The notes: generated by a model not told the origin, from the letters alone. A stretch of 64,000 nt of DNA from Rhizophlyctis rosea (GCA_027596075.1 JADGJC010000004.1:147562-211561), one strand, 5' to 3'; numbered from the stretch's first letter, positions 1-11,936 are shown. Translations and numbers: made by a program.

Positions 1-2619
1 ACGCGCAGAGAGAATCCTTGTTGCCATCGATGCAGATCATACCACTAATTCATATACGATTTTGAGAGGACAATGCTTGGTAAGTGGTTCCTGTCAGGTA
101 CTGCCAAGATCCACCCATTCACTATCGAATGTATGCAGATGAATATGAAAGACGATGAGCGCGCGTTTGGGGTTCTACAAGAAATGATCGAGGGAGGGCA
201 AAAGAATAACAAGGTGGGTAAGACAGCACGAATCCATCTGGCGCAATGATTGAATGAGCTTTCTTCAGACCAAGGCGCAACTGTTGGCAATGGTGGGGCT
301 TCTGCATTATCGAGCGAATCGGGATCAAGAAGCTCTGAAATGTTCTTTCCAAGCTCTGGAGAGTGATCCGACGTGTTTTGCGGTAGGGCGCTCGCGTCTC
401 AACTTCATTCAAAAGCCTCCCTCATGATTTTCCATCCCAGGCTGTGGATATTTTGACGAAGTGCCAATGGTTCACTGGGAAAGATGGTTCGTTACATTAC
501 GTCAGACTGTCCTGCTGCATTGTTTGACCCCTGTTCATTGCAGAGTTGGAAGCCTTGCAAAAAATAGACTTTGGTGCGCTTGGCGACGTCGCAGATATGG
601 TTACAGCCTTATACCGGGCGCGTGTCCGAAAGGTATGTTTGCCTGACGCGAATTGGTAAAGTAAATACCAATCTCATCGGCCGGCACAGTACGACCAAGT
701 CAGCAGCCTGCCGAATGATCTCACGATGCTTGAAGACAAGTTCCATTTGCAAAACGATGCGTACATTTTGCGGAATCGTGCAGAGCTTCTATACATGCAA
801 GCGGAATTCAGGAAAAGCATTGCGATCACTGAGAAGTATGGGAGCAGTTTTCAATTAGAAGGAAGCAATGTCGTTGTTAATCCAGTTTCAACCAGAATCC
901 TTGCGAATGATCCGGATGATCTTCCTTGCGTATTGATTCACGTTCAATGCCTGCTGGAACTTGGCCGGACAAGAGATCTTTTCCTTCTGGCGCACCAGTT
1001 GGTGGACCGATTTCCCAACGAACCAGTAACATGGTTCGCTGTCGGATCTTACTATGTGGCTAACGACCACAGATTGGAAGCCAGACGGTTTTTGCAGTAA
1101 GCAAGATGTGCGAACACTGCTTCTTGGGCATACCTAATCAATCAGCGTAGGAAAGCAACGAACATCGACGCGCACTTCACTCTTGCTCATCTCATGATTG
1201 GTCGCACATGGGCGGACGAAGAGACGGCACTTCGATTCTACTCAATGGCAAATCTCAAAGACAAGGGGTAATGCAGTTTGCGACGATTGTTTTGATATGA
1301 AATAATGCTGATGAAATGTCAAATCCCGTCAGGTCGCATCTACCACTTCTGTACATGGGAATCCATTACCTACGAGCTGACGCGCTTTCACACGCCGAGC
1401 TCTTCCTTTCAAGAGCGAAAGAGCTATGTGAGGTGGATCCACTCGTTTCAAGTGAGCTCGGGACGGTTTACTACAAACAGGAAGAGTATGTTTCAAGACT
1501 TCTGTTGTCTTATTCTTCATAAATTCAGTCGCTCACGATCTGCCGTCCAGATTCCAGAAAGCACTGAGTGAATGGGAACTGGCACTCAAACTGGCAAGTA
1601 ATACGGACCTGCCGTTGATGCAATGGGAATCATTATTGTGCAACCTTGGAAATGTGCTCAGGGAGCTGGGGTAAGCAATGGACGAGGTCCTCATCCGGGA
1701 TAGGCATAGACACGATCTAATCATTTCTTCTTGCTGCAGACGCTTGGATGAAGCGAAGGCGCATTTTGAGAAGGTCCTTGAGGCAAATCATACATGCTGG
1801 CAAGCTCACGCCGGTTTGGCCTACATTGTACATTTGAATCGAGATCTTCCCCTTGCACTCCATCATTACCATGAGGTAGGTTTCAAATGCCGGATTGACC
1901 CCCCACCATCTTCATCCAAACTAAACAATGTGTGGCTTCAGGCTCTGCGCTACAATCCGGATGACTCATTTTCGGAACAAATGCTCGAAATCTTGCAGCA
2001 AGAATTTGGAGGCAATGTGGAAAATCTCGTGCCATCCATCCTCGATCTCAGCGAGTTCAGGGGTGGTGGCGCAAAGAAAGATGGTGGCGACAATGCGACT
2101 GGCAATCCGAACGAGATCAGGGAAGAAAGGGGGGAAAACGAATGGCAGGATAGAACGACCATTCGGGGGGAAGATCTACGGAATATGTTTGGGAGGAGTC
2201 AGTTGGGAGGGGCAAGTCCAGCCGGGGGAATGTACACACCTTCGTTCGGCAACACAAGCGGTGAGAGCAGCTGGCACAACAGCAACCCACGTTTCGGTGG
2301 ACGACCGGGCGGCAACTTGATGGGTAGACTCATGGACGTCACACCTCTGCGGGGTGAGACGGGTGGGTCATCAGGGCATCCCACGCCGGCACTTCCTCAA
2401 GGGTCGCCGTTTGCAGCCCTGAGTCCAATCGCTCCTCGTCGCGACATGCTTGGCAATTTCGACACGCCCAGCGGATCCACGTCCTTCGGCTCATTGCACT
2501 CGCAGCACCCAGCATCGTCTACACCTCGCCGTGGGAGTTACGAGGTCAGCGATGTGTCCATGGACATATCTGACGACAGTGCTCGTATGTCGGATATGGA
2601 GAGCTTCGAAGATCAATGA
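1..2619 (+). CDS. CDC16: Anaphase-promoting complex subunit 6 (Cdc16-type TPR protein), 5' end outside window
   Basis: TPR scaffold subunit of the anaphase-promoting complex, the nuclear ubiquitin ligase for cyclins and securin. The spliced reading contains family segments such as PVTWFAVGSYY, HLPLLYMGIHY and SLLCNLGNVLRELG, followed by the last TPRs (LDEAKAHFEKVLEAN, ALRYNPDDSFSEQML). This order matches the C-terminal TPR superhelix of Cdc16/APC6. The coding sequence is already open at base 1 and an intron starts near base 79, so the N-terminus lies upstream. About a dozen short introns interrupt it. One, about 837-896, is 60 bases long and free of stops; removing it joins AITEK to ILANDP. 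The last 200 residues are Gly/Ser/Pro-rich and low complexity, with an acidic end, longer than usual for the family. The downstream neighbour is convergent. Identity is well supported; individual splice sites are less certain. Confidence 0.88.
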
Positions 2620-3094
2620 AAGGAGGGTGTGGGTATTGTTGGGTGGCAAGCGCATGTACAAATAGCATGGAAAAGGCGGGTATGGCAGATGTTAGGGCAG
2701 TAGCAGTTATGCATATCCTTTGTAAATACTTATGCAGCACGTGTGTGTACAACGAATCAGAAGAAACTTTGCACATGGAAGGACGTTGTTGCATGGCTTT
2801 AACGTCAGATCGCTTCCTACTTTGAGACTGGAGTTTAGGTGCCCTAACATAGTGGTCTTCTGCACATTGGAAGCGATTATGAAAAGATATGAGCGGGAAT
2901 ATAAGGTCAACAGCGAGCAACTAAACCGCCATCCAAGACAAGCTGCTATGTCCTCGTTGCTGCATAGCGTGGTTGTTTAACACTGACCAGAAGTAATTTA
3001 CAATTTACATATGGACACAGACGTGACGATTACTGAATACCAAAAAATCGCTCTTTTTTCTCCGGCTGTACTTGGAGCCAATAACCTCTCCACC
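2620..3094. other. Convergent intergenic spacer between CDC16 and the membrane protein gene
   Basis: This 475-base gap separates two genes that end towards each other, so it should hold both 3' untranslated regions. I see no conserved ORF, RNA gene or repeat. Confidence 0.5.
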
Positions 3095-4927
3095 TCAAAC
3101 CCATTTAGGACGCCCCACACCTCCAATCACTACCGCCCCTACCAAAACCGCAACACCCAACACTCCTACAGTCAAAACCTCTGCCAGACCCAACCAGGCC
3201 AAAACACCCCCAACGACCGCCAACAAGACTTTGACCAACAGCTCCGCAACAAGCTGTTTCCTCCCACCCAGCGAAAACTCCGGCTTCGAAAACTCAGTCC
3301 CCGCTATGGAATGTGCGTGCGCGCACCAGAATCGGTCCAATTTATGTGATGCGAGGGAGATAAGGATTGATGCGAGGGATGCGATGGCGATGGAGGCTGC
3401 GAGGAGGCCGTGAGGTGTCCATTGGGGAGTTGTTAAGCGGGAAGTGTTGCCTGTTATGGGTGTGGGATTTACGTAGGCGGACCAGGCGTAGTTTGTGTCG
3501 GTTGAGTTTTGTGATGGGATGGGGATGGAGGGTGGTGGTGAGGATGTTGGCATTGTGGTTGCGAATGTGTAGTCGCCTCGGCCTTGGGCGTAGATGTGTT
3601 GGAGGGTTGTGGGTAGTGTTGAGGTGGCGAGGATTAGGCAGTATAGGAGGATGGTGTAGAGGAGGGGGAGGAAGGGGGTGGTGTAGGGGAGGGGGTGGCG
3701 GTTTTTGGGGGAGTGTGGGAGGGTACTTGCACTGAGGGGGATGGTGGATGAAGAGGAATATCGGTCGGATTCGAGTGGTCGTTGGCGGGTAGGGTGGGAT
3801 TCGACGCGGGGGTCTAGGGTTATGCGGGACATGGCGAAGATTGCAATCATGGCGGCGATACCGGTGAGGAAGTTGCGGGGAAGGAAGGGCACTGCTATGG
3901 CATTGTCGACGCCGAGTGCTGACCGAGTTTCAAATATGAGAGGGATGCAGCTTACTCCGACGAAAACGGTAAGGAGCGCAAGTCGATGAATCGTGGCAGT
4001 AATTTGGGTAAGGACATACACCGATTGTGGTTCAACATGACCAGCATGCTCCATATCAGTCGTTCCAACCGCATTCACCTTCCCCGTCCTGCGCTCCCTA
4101 AAAACCAAAACCAACCAAACCAAAAAGATCCCAAACTGATCCACCCCCGCCGCAATACCCCACACCAAGTTCCTAACCCACCGATTCTCCCCTCCCACCA
4201 CCAAACTCGCCACATAACATCCCATAACACACAAGGACACCAGCGTCCTCAATATCAACTCAATCCCCATCCCATCCGCAACGCTTCCCCAAGTCCCTCG
4301 CTCCCTCCCCCGCATCCGGGACATCACCACAGCTGCGAACGCCATCGCAAGGAGCTGCCAGCACCGCAAAGCGACAAACATGACAATGAACGGCATCCAT
4401 GCGCTTTCGCTTATTACGAAAACCGTCGAGGCGCACCATCCGAGACCGAAGAGGATGGTGGCTGTTACACCTGTGTGGATTAGCATCCCCCATCGGACGC
4501 CCAAACCTCCGTCTAAGCCGTTGTTACAGAGAAGCGGGTGGAGAACACTCATGAGAGGTACACTTAGTGCCCATGAAGATAGCATGGGCAGTACTACGAG
4601 GCATAGATCTAGCAGGGATGTCCACCCTAACGGGGAGGTGGTGACGATGAGGGTGGTACGGATGAGGCAGATTGCGAATGTGATGTCGGTGAAGAGAGTC
4701 AGGGATGTGTGGCGGTGTTGGTGGGGTGCGAGGATTAGTGGGACGGATCGGGATGGGGGTGCGAAGAGGGTTGGGGAGATGATGTCTGGGTTTATTGCGA
4801 GGGTGTCGATGGAGGTTGAGGAGTAGGGTCTGTGAGTGGGTGGTGGGGAGGAGTGTGGGTGCGAGGGGGAGTAGAAGGGGGGTGGGGCGGTTGGAAGGAT
4901 TGTTGTTGGAGGTGAGTGGTTGGACAT
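3095..4927 (-). CDS. Orphan polytopic membrane protein, single exon
   Basis: I do not recognise this protein with confidence. It reads as one uninterrupted exon of about 610 residues from the ATG at 4927; upstream in-frame codons lack an ATG. After a Pro/Ser/Thr-rich cytosolic-type tail of about 75 residues come roughly 10-11 hydrophobic segments, for example around DITFAICLIRTTLIV, LLDLCLVVLPMLSSWAL and QFGIFLVWLVLVF. A Pro/Ser-rich loop of about 100 residues splits the last group. The end is a strongly hydrophobic Val/Leu/Gly stretch. The segment HRLALLTVFVGVS faintly recalls the HxxERxGLxTIIxLGE region of LtrA-type proteins, but the key acidic residues are missing, so I do not assign that family. 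Third-codon composition flips twice inside the gene. It probably shares the spacer 4928-5517 with divergent profilin-4. Confidence 0.65.
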   Translation of the reverse strand: MSNHSPPTTILPTAPPPFYSPSHPHSSPPPTHRPYSSTSIDTLAINPDIISPTLFAPPSRSVPLILAPHQHRHTSLTLFTDITFAICLIRTTLIVTTSPLGWTSLLDLCLVVLPMLSSWALSVPLMSVLHPLLCNNGLDGGLGVRWGMLIHTGVTATILFGLGWCASTVFVISESAWMPFIVMFVALRCWQLLAMAFAAVVMSRMRGRERGTWGSVADGMGIELILRTLVSLCVMGCYVASLVVGGENRWVRNLVWGIAAGVDQFGIFLVWLVLVFRERRTGKVNAVGTTDMEHAGHVEPQSVYVLTQITATIHRLALLTVFVGVSCIPLIFETRSALGVDNAIAVPFLPRNFLTGIAAMIAIFAMSRITLDPRVESHPTRQRPLESDRYSSSSTIPLSASTLPHSPKNRHPLPYTTPFLPLLYTILLYCLILATSTLPTTLQHIYAQGRGDYTFATTMPTSSPPPSIPIPSQNSTDTNYAWSAYVNPTPITGNTSRLTTPQWTPHGLLAASIAIASLASILISLASHKLDRFWCAHAHSIAGTEFSKPEFSLGGRKQLVAELLVKVLLAVVGGVLAWLGLAEVLTVGVLGVAVLVGAVVIGGVGRPKWV

Positions 4928-5517
4928 GCTTTTTGGGTTGATGGGTCGTGTAGTACGCAAAGGTGTCGACTTAACGGATGTTAAGTTTTAGGTGGAGGCA
5001 AAAGGCTTCTTCATAACTCCAGTTTCAGACAGCTACCCGCCAGGCCGGATTATAAACCGATTCACCATCGGAGATTTAAGCCCGATGGATGACACAACAG
5101 TGTCAGGGAAAGGACGATCCATACGTAGCTGATTGTCTCTAGCAAGAAGCCGCCGCCAAGAAACTGTTTATGGCAGTGACCGCCATTCACATCAATGCGA
5201 TGCCATTCCTGGCCCAGTGGTAGCAGGTATCCTTCCTTGGATCCTGATCGGGATCGCCCGAGCTGGGCGGCTCACAGCGTCATGTTTCAGATGGATCTAC
5301 TATAGCACGTGTCATCATCATCCATGATTGTGGGGGATCGTCATGCCCTTCGCCGTAGCAATGATGAGGAGGGATCCCTCCAATGCAAGCATCGAAAGGA
5401 CCCGTGGCTTAGCCGCTTAGGACATCAAAGGTCAAAACCATCCCACTCCTCCAAAAAACTCAATCACTATTCCCTCCAAACCCACTCCCCAAAACCCCCA
5501 TCCAAAAAACACCCCCA
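4928..5517. promoter_or_regulatory. Divergent promoter region of the membrane protein and profilin-4 genes
   Basis: A 590-base spacer between genes transcribed away from each other; both 5' untranslated regions and promoters must lie here. I find no clear TATA box. A C/A-rich tract runs right up to the profilin-4 start (about 5430-5517). Nothing else stands out. Confidence 0.4.
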
Positions 5518-6039
5518 ATGAACTCCCTCCTCCAAGAATCCCTCCTCGCAACAAAACACGTCAGCAACGCCGCAATAGTCCGCAGAAAAGACGGCGCAAT
5601 CAAAGCCAAATCAACCGCTTTCGCACTCTCCGCTTCAGACTGGCTCCGCATCCAGTCTGCTTTCGACAATCCGCGGGAGGTGCGCACGGCTGAGGCCGGG
5701 ATTACGTTGATGGAGTTGGGGTATCGCGCTGTTAGGGCTGATGGATTGAGTGTTTATGCTAAGAATGTGAGTTATCGTTGGGCGTTTTAAGGTCAGTCTG
5801 TGTTTTCGAGTCAGCTTATGGGATAAGTTGGGAACAGGACAAACAGGGAGTGATCATTGCACGGACGCAGCATCATTACATTATTGCCACGTATGATGCA
5901 AATATGTTTGCAAGTATTACCGCAGAGGCAGTTGAAAAATTAGGTATGCAGTACCTTTGCTACCCAAAAAAATATGCGTACATGAGCTGACGATCAGAAT
6001 TTCATCCCAGCCGAATACTTGAGAAAGAAACACAAATAA
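5518..6039 (+). CDS. PFN4: Profilin-4 (PFN4-type)
   Basis: Three exons (5518-5766, 5838-5943, 6011-6039) give a 127-residue protein, the usual length for PFN4. The start LLQESLLATKHVSNAAI, the middle GYRAVRADGLSVYAKN and the end EAVEKLAEYLRKK align in order with animal profilin-4 (LLGTKHVDSAALI, YRCVRADEYSLYAKN, DYLRKK). This is not the classical fungal profilin. The last intron is taken to end at the AG at 6009-6010 because only that acceptor yields the conserved EYLRKK tail. PFN4 diverges from actin-binding profilins and, in animals, is tied to sperm and ciliated cells. Its occurrence fits the flagellar genes elsewhere in the window. It is convergent with CIAO1, with 97 bases between the two stop codons. 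Confidence 0.88.
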
Positions 6040-6136
6040 CGGAACATTATCTTCAGCATGTGACACGTGCAGCTGGAGCTAAATGTATTCAACGATGGCA
6101 GATGTCTACATATCTACATATGAGATATCTACCTAT

Positions 6137-7536
6137 CTAGATATACCTCCATATGCGGACTACGCCATCGTCACCCGCCGTCGCCAAGATATCAGCATGC
6201 CCGTTCAGTGGTGACCATCGAACGCAATTGACGTCTGCTTGCCCATGCGCTCTCACTACTTCTGCAGTTGTCTGCGTGACTAAGTTTCCCTCTGGTGTCG
6301 GTGCAACCTGGACCATGTCGGTCAATTAATGACGGTGCGCCTAGGATTAGGAACGCCTGAGCAGAGCCTTACCTCCACCACCTTCACAGCATCATCTCCG
6401 CCGGCCGTCGCTACCCGGTTATGTATCTTTGACCATGAAACGGAATATATCGTTCTGGAATGGTGCTGCTCGACCGTGCCGATGTTTAGCCATTTTGGAT
6501 CTGCTTGGTGTGCTCTGGCTGCTGCATCTGGAGGTACACGCTGCCAGAACCGCATTGTTTTGTCGTCACCAACAGAGACTGGGGAGGGATTCGTTGGTTT
6601 TCGAATGTTTCACCATGAGCCGGAAAATGAACTTTCTTACCTATCCGGTTCCCAGTTGAATCAAAATCAAGTCCCCAAACCGTAGAAGTGTGTCCAGACA
6701 GCTGAGCGGACATGTACCAGTCATCCTCATTATCCAGCCATATCATGAGACTGTCATCATAAGATGCACTGGCCAAAAGCTGTTATGTATACGCGGTCAG
6801 AGGGTGTCAAATCAAGGAAGTAAACATCGACCACTTACTTGCCTCTTCAAAGGGATGCCATTGAACCATCTTTACATCTTGTTCATGCTTCTGTAGTACA
6901 CTCAGAACTTCAAAATCCGAATCACCAATCACTTCATGCGACACGATTAGAACTCGATCAGAACCCAGATTGACAACAAACGAAGCATGGCCTCACCTTC
7001 CCAAATCCATATACTTTTATCTCTTGAGCAAGTTGCCAACAAAGCCCCTGACGCTGACCATGATACGCTCTTCACCTCGTTTTCGTGACCTTCTAGTGTT
7101 GTTACCCACTCCACCTCTGAGACATATGCGGTGAGTGAAAAGCGACGGCAAGGTCAAATCATTGAAGACGTAGACAGGCCTTACCTCCGCTGTCAGTCAG
7201 TTCCCACACTGCCGTCGACCCGTCAAAGCTCGCCGTTGCAAAATACTTGCCGTTCGGTGCGAATGCGACAGAACGGATAGTACGTTTGTGGAAGTCATCT
7301 ACTGTCGCTATGGACCTCCAGGTTCCAGTGGAGTCGGGTTGCCAGATTCTGACGGTCTTATCTCCACTGCATGAGGCCAAGAGAGCCTTTGTAGGGTGCC
7401 AGCAAACTTGCCAAACTCGGTCTGTATGACCTGCATTTTTTAAGAACGTGTCCCTGACCGTTAGCAAAGGCGTTGTTTCAAAGTGAACGCCAGCTCACCT
7501 ACCTTCTAACTCTGCAACCAGTTGAAGACTTGGCAT
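6137..7536 (-). CDS. CIAO1: Cytosolic iron-sulfur assembly WD40 protein CIAO1/Cia1
   Basis: Seven-bladed WD40 scaffold of the cytosolic Fe-S targeting complex, which hands clusters to nuclear and cytosolic apoproteins. The spliced protein starts [12 protein letters not shown] and has successive blades with [75 protein letters not shown] and [16 protein letters not shown]. The last blade ends [12 protein letters not shown]. These match CIAO1 in order, including the HDQDVK/HEQDVK blade typical of the family. About six introns fall between or within blades. The length (about 350-380 residues) fits. The ATG at 7536 is used because the family begins there with a short strand before blade 1. Confidence 0.9.
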
Positions 7537-8952
7537 TGCTGGTATTGTGTTTCACGTCGAGTCTGAAGTGAAGTAATGTTATCCCTTATACTCAAAACTT
7601 GAATTTGAGAACATGAGAAGCTCGCAGTTTGTGTGAAACTTAGATTCCAAACGCAAGTTGTGTTATCGCCGCCACACGCAGCGCCATGTACTGCGCCTCA
7701 CGCCCTTTCTCGCAGCACGCGGTGACTGTGCCTTTGGAGGGGGTGTGATGCTTGCGAGAGGGGATAAATGAAAGGGTGCTAAGTGGGTGGTCAGCATGGG
7801 TGGTGCACGGACGAAGCAAGTGAAGACACGTTCGACTACTTGAATGAAGTCAAAGATTCATGAAGATGTGGTTAGGCAGGCAGTAGCAAGAATCAATGGG
7901 ATGCTGTAATGCATCGTGTGTACAGAAACTGTATTGCAAATGTCAAGTAGCTCATCATGGCAAGTATCGAAGTTGAGTGATGGTGCATGCGGTGGTCCCA
8001 ATGAAAACAAGACATAACAGCACCGACTGATGGTCACGAGAGCGGTCTCAAAGCAAACACCAGTGAGTCGCTTGATCTCATTCAGAATGGTTTCGACGTG
8101 TCAAATTCGCAAGTCTTGAAAACCTTGAGCGTCGATTACTTGGCAATGCACTACCGTTTCCGATGACATCAGTTTTCCAAAGACGGATAAAATTATGGAA
8201 TCTTTGGCAGATAGTGCACTTTTGTATCCAGACCCTGAGAGAGTATAAGTCTCACTCGGTACTAATAGTACAGATGCATGAAAAAGTCATAAGGTTTGCG
8301 AAATGCTTGTCAACCTTGCGCCTTGAAGAAAGAGAGATCAATATCTATTTGCAATAGTCAACATTGTGTAGAACAGTATCAGAATGGAGTGACATCATCG
8401 GACACTAGAAGGGCAGTCATTATGCATGCTGTATGTTAGCGCATGTTTGTGGGTTATTTGTATCCCCCTTCAGTCTCCTGCAGCTTTGCCCCCAAATTGC
8501 GCGTGAACCACACATTTCATAAGCGGGCCGGGGGATTTGCTGGTTAAGGCCACGCGTTGTTGACAACTTACAACCTACTGACTTCTCACCTTCCCTTCTC
8601 CAAAATCTCTTAACGCGCTCACCCACGGTCAAACCAATCACCTTCCATACACATATTCTCTCACGTCCACAGGACGATATCCTTGGTGCAGGCTGCATTG
8701 ACCTCCTTCGTATCAGGACCTTACACCAGCTGTTTGGCAGATCTCCACATCTGTGGGGACGTGAAATTGGAAGGTACGTCTCTGTGAAACACACCAACCT
8801 CGCAACAACCCGAGCTGAGCTGAATACACACTGATGATAACAGATACACGTTTGGTGCCTGGTGCTGCTGATAGCTTTTTCAAGATTCTAGCGCCAACGC
8901 AGAGTTTGCCAACTCCTCTTCCTGTCGCGCAATTCCTTCGAGGGTCGACAAT
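7537..8952. other. 1.4-kb intergenic region upstream of CIAO1 and of the MIZ-finger gene
   Basis: The spacer lies between two divergently transcribed genes. Short open frames are present but none shows recognisable protein character or paired splice signals. No RNA gene, repeat or mobile element was recognised. It presumably holds both promoters and 5' untranslated regions. The interval about 8700-8940 just upstream of the MIZ gene is likely leader sequence and may include a 5' UTR intron. Confidence 0.35.
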
Positions 8953-11005
8953 ATGAACGTCTATCCCCATTTCGAACCCTGCCCCATTCCGCGAGCGTAC
9001 TATCCTGACGTACCACCATATGAGTATGATGCATACTACGAGTATCCGCACGAATTCCATCCACCTCCCGCCGAAGACGGCTGGACCTACGCTCCATTGC
9101 CGCCCATCCATCGTCCTCCACCTCCCGCACATATACCGCCGCCATATCCAATCATCCTAGAGCCTGTACCCCCCGCACATCCCGACCTTGCACCATCGAG
9201 ATCACATGATAGAATAGAAAGACGATCTGCTCTGGGCGCAAGCTATGCCGCACCAAAGGGTTCGCGTTTGGAGAGACCCGTGTGTGCTACCAACAACAAT
9301 GCCACCAAACAACGACCCACAGCACCAAGTGTCCCAATTGCTCGTTCCCACCCCTACGCTCGGTCGACAACGTCCCCAGTCGCAACTGGCCCTCCATCAA
9401 CCCGCATCGGCGGCATGGTCTCATATGCAACTCGTCCCCAAGTTGCTCCGTCGCGATCTCAGCAAAGTGTCGATGCGGCCAGTTCGAGGCAAACAGCGAG
9501 AGCGCCAAGCGTTGCAACTTCGGACTCCTCAAACGCACAAACGGTACTGGATCAAAGATACATTGTCGGACCGCACTACAAACGAAAATTTGAGGCATTA
9601 CGATCATCAACCGAAGCTGAGGAAGAGGTTGCGACTCCCATTCACGAAGTTGCATCACAAATGCTCTTCAAGGATGAGGCCGAGGTGGTGGTAGTAACGG
9701 AGAAGGGAACAAAGTGTACTCCTCGATGGAGACAAAAGATTGTGATTGAAAAGGCGGCCTTGAAGCGGGGACTTTTGTCGGCACGGTCCAGTCGGGGAGC
9801 TCAATTGGCTTTATACCTCTACTCCATTGAGAATCAGGCGCTGGTCTCTACTGAGGATATGTTCTGCCAAATGAGAATCTGCGTGGGGGACACACGTCTT
9901 TTGGTAAGGAATCCTTTAGCCTTATTCACGTAAGGAATGGTCTAACACCTTCTGTAGCCTGCAAGCGGGAACTGCGGTGTACATGTGAATATCATTCCCG
10001 CTCTGGACTCTGAGAAGCTGAATGGAACGGGTGTTTTGGAAATCTGTATTGATACCCAGGAAGCAAATTTGATTCACGGATTTGCTATGATTTGCCTGAG
10101 GAGACTTGCTTCAGAGGTGGGTAAAATCCATTCAAGTAATTCAGTCGCCATTATATATGAACTTGAGGTTGCTCTAGCCGCATGAATACGCAAGCTCCTC
10201 TCCATATCCGATCTTGCCATCCATTCGCCGGAATTCGACATCCACATCATCACCGACGGCAGAACCGAGAATCGTCCGGAAGAGGTCCGCACAGGACATG
10301 GGCTGTTCCACAACGTCAACCAATCCATCGACACCCGCTGCCATGCACATTGATGATAACGATGACGTTGAAATCGGGGACCAAATCGTGAACCTGACCT
10401 GCCCATTGAGCTTGACGCGCATACACCTTCCCGGAAAAGGCCGCAACTGCAAACATGTCCAGTGCTTTGATGTCGAGGTGAGCATCCAACGATTTGGCTC
10501 TACACAATGTGGGTTCATTAATTCCACTTGTTGCAGACATTCATACAGATTTACTTATCCAGTCCTGTATGGAAATGCGGCGTGTGCAATCTTGCCATCG
10601 AAAAGACGGTAGGGTGATCGACCGTCATTTCATGGCAAAGCTTCCTAATCCTGACGACCATAGGATCTGACAATCTCCGAGCCCTTCATCCACTACTTGG
10701 CATCCTATCCGAATGCGGACCGTTGCGTCATACGAAAGGACGGAACGCACATGCCTTACCAACAGCCTCATCCACCGGGACGGCGCAACTCCCAAGCACA
10801 GGTGGTAGACTTGGAAGATGATGAAGCTGAACGCCGAACTTCCTCTCATCAAGCAGCGATGCGGGCCACGCCATCGTCCGACACAAGAATGAGCACCGTC
10901 GAACCACCCGATCTTGCGGACCGATACGGTGGTCGCGAACCTGGCGATGTTCCGGCGGGCGGTCTTTGCGCCGGCGCGTCCATCGATCATCCCATGTCTG
11001 AGTAG
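8953..11005 (+). CDS. MIZ/SP-RING zinc-finger protein, probable SUMO E3 ligase (PIAS/Siz-like)
   Basis: The C-terminal half carries a MIZ/SP-RING finger: CPLSLTRIHLPGKGRNCKHV, then QCFD, then PVWKCGVCN, giving the Cys...Cys-x-His...Cys-x2-Cys spacing of PIAS, Siz and Zmiz proteins. It is followed by a residue run like FIHYL. SP-RING proteins bind the SUMO E2 Ubc9 and promote nuclear sumoylation. Upstream residues about 200-370 (LYLYSIENQALV, GNCGVHVNIIPALDSEKLNG, GVLEICIDTQEAN) resemble the PINIT-like domain of that family, but weakly. The N-terminus is rich in Pro and Tyr (PPYEYDAYYEYPHEF). I see no SAP domain. The tail contains VDLEDDEAE, a short hydrophobic-acidic stretch that could act as a SUMO-interacting motif. 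Five exons are supported by clear GT/AG pairs, for example the intron at about 10479-10536 inside the finger. Substrates are unknown. Confidence 0.8.
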
Positions 11006-11553
11006 GTTATGTCGGGAGGTAGATTACTAGACAGATAAAGATTCCATTGCACAGACTAGATTAGGAGAAACCATCAGAAATGAGTTTAAGCTTGAGAGAG
11101 GGCAGCTGGTGGGCAATAGGGGTTGGTAACAGGGAGCGTGAGATGTGAGGCCATAACTTATTCACTAATGGGTGGGGCGGTGAGACCCAGAATGGGGTCG
11201 ATGTACCATAACCTTTTTTTCTTGTTTCATCTTCTTTCCTCTTTTTGCTTTTTTATTTCCGTTTTTTGCACCATTTTCTTGGGGACATGTCCTTCTTTTG
11301 GAGATGTGTGCACCTTTTTTCATACACAGTCAGAAGTTTGCATGTAGGGTAGTTTGCAGTTTGTAGGGATATAACGATGGGGTATTAGGTAACAGAGATA
11401 TATTGCACGTAGTGGTCGGCAAGTTGTAGGGAGAATCATTGAAACTTGGTCTGGTCCTGCTGGTTACCACTTAGGCGTGAGTATCATTGATTAATACTGT
11501 TATTTTATGTATAAAACAGAGTGATGAATCCACCCCACCACCGACCCCTTTCA
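11006..11553. other. Convergent spacer with a pyrimidine tract
   Basis: This 548-base gap lies between a plus-strand stop and a minus-strand stop, so it should contain two 3' untranslated regions. A T-rich tract with runs of T and CTTT runs from about 11208 to 11275. No gene or repeat family is recognised. Confidence 0.4.
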
Positions 11554-11936
11554 TTATTGCCGTTCCTGGGCAGCAAGCATTCGTTGTACGTCATCCAACT
11601 TCTTTTCCAGCTCCCGTATCCGGTCCGTCATCCGCCGCTCCGAGGCAACAATATCCTGCTCCACTCGCAGGTAAGCGACGCCGTGATATTGGGCAGGGCC
11701 CAAAATTGCTGCAAGGCTACATATGCAGCGATCAAGATGCCTCTTGCGTATAGAAAAGTTAGTCAGTCAACTTTTGACCCCACCGAATACTGCAATTGGC
11801 CAATGCTCTCACGGAGGAGGGAGATGTGGTCTGCGGATGTGCAGCTCCGGTGGAAAGGGCGGGTGATTCGGAATGCGACGCGGGACATCTGGCAGAAGGT
11901 GCTACGGATGGAGTGGAGGTTGTGGATGGAGCTCAT
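11554..11936 (-). CDS. Small putative mitochondrial coiled-coil protein
   Basis: I do not recognise this gene, but both ends look like protein. The N-terminal exon from the ATG at 11936 (an in-frame stop lies just upstream) reads MSSIHNLHSIRSTFCQMSR and continues with many Arg and no acidic residues until about residue 32, like a mitochondrial presequence. The C-terminal reading (DIVASERRMTDRIRELEKKL, then DDVQRMLAAQERQ and stop) is a heptad coiled coil. Between them, 11724-11790 holds an intron candidate with a good CTAAC branch site. Two acceptor choices exist. One gives a hydrophobic segment (GILIAAYVALQQFWALPN) but breaks the coiled-coil frame; the other, two bases further on, keeps it. 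The splice form is therefore unresolved. Total length would be about 105-110 residues. Confidence 0.42.

Noticed and set aside
8713..9151. Minus-strand open frames opposite the start of the MIZ-finger gene
   Set aside because: They are shadows of the Pro/Tyr-rich coding exon, with Trp/Arg/Gly-rich translations.
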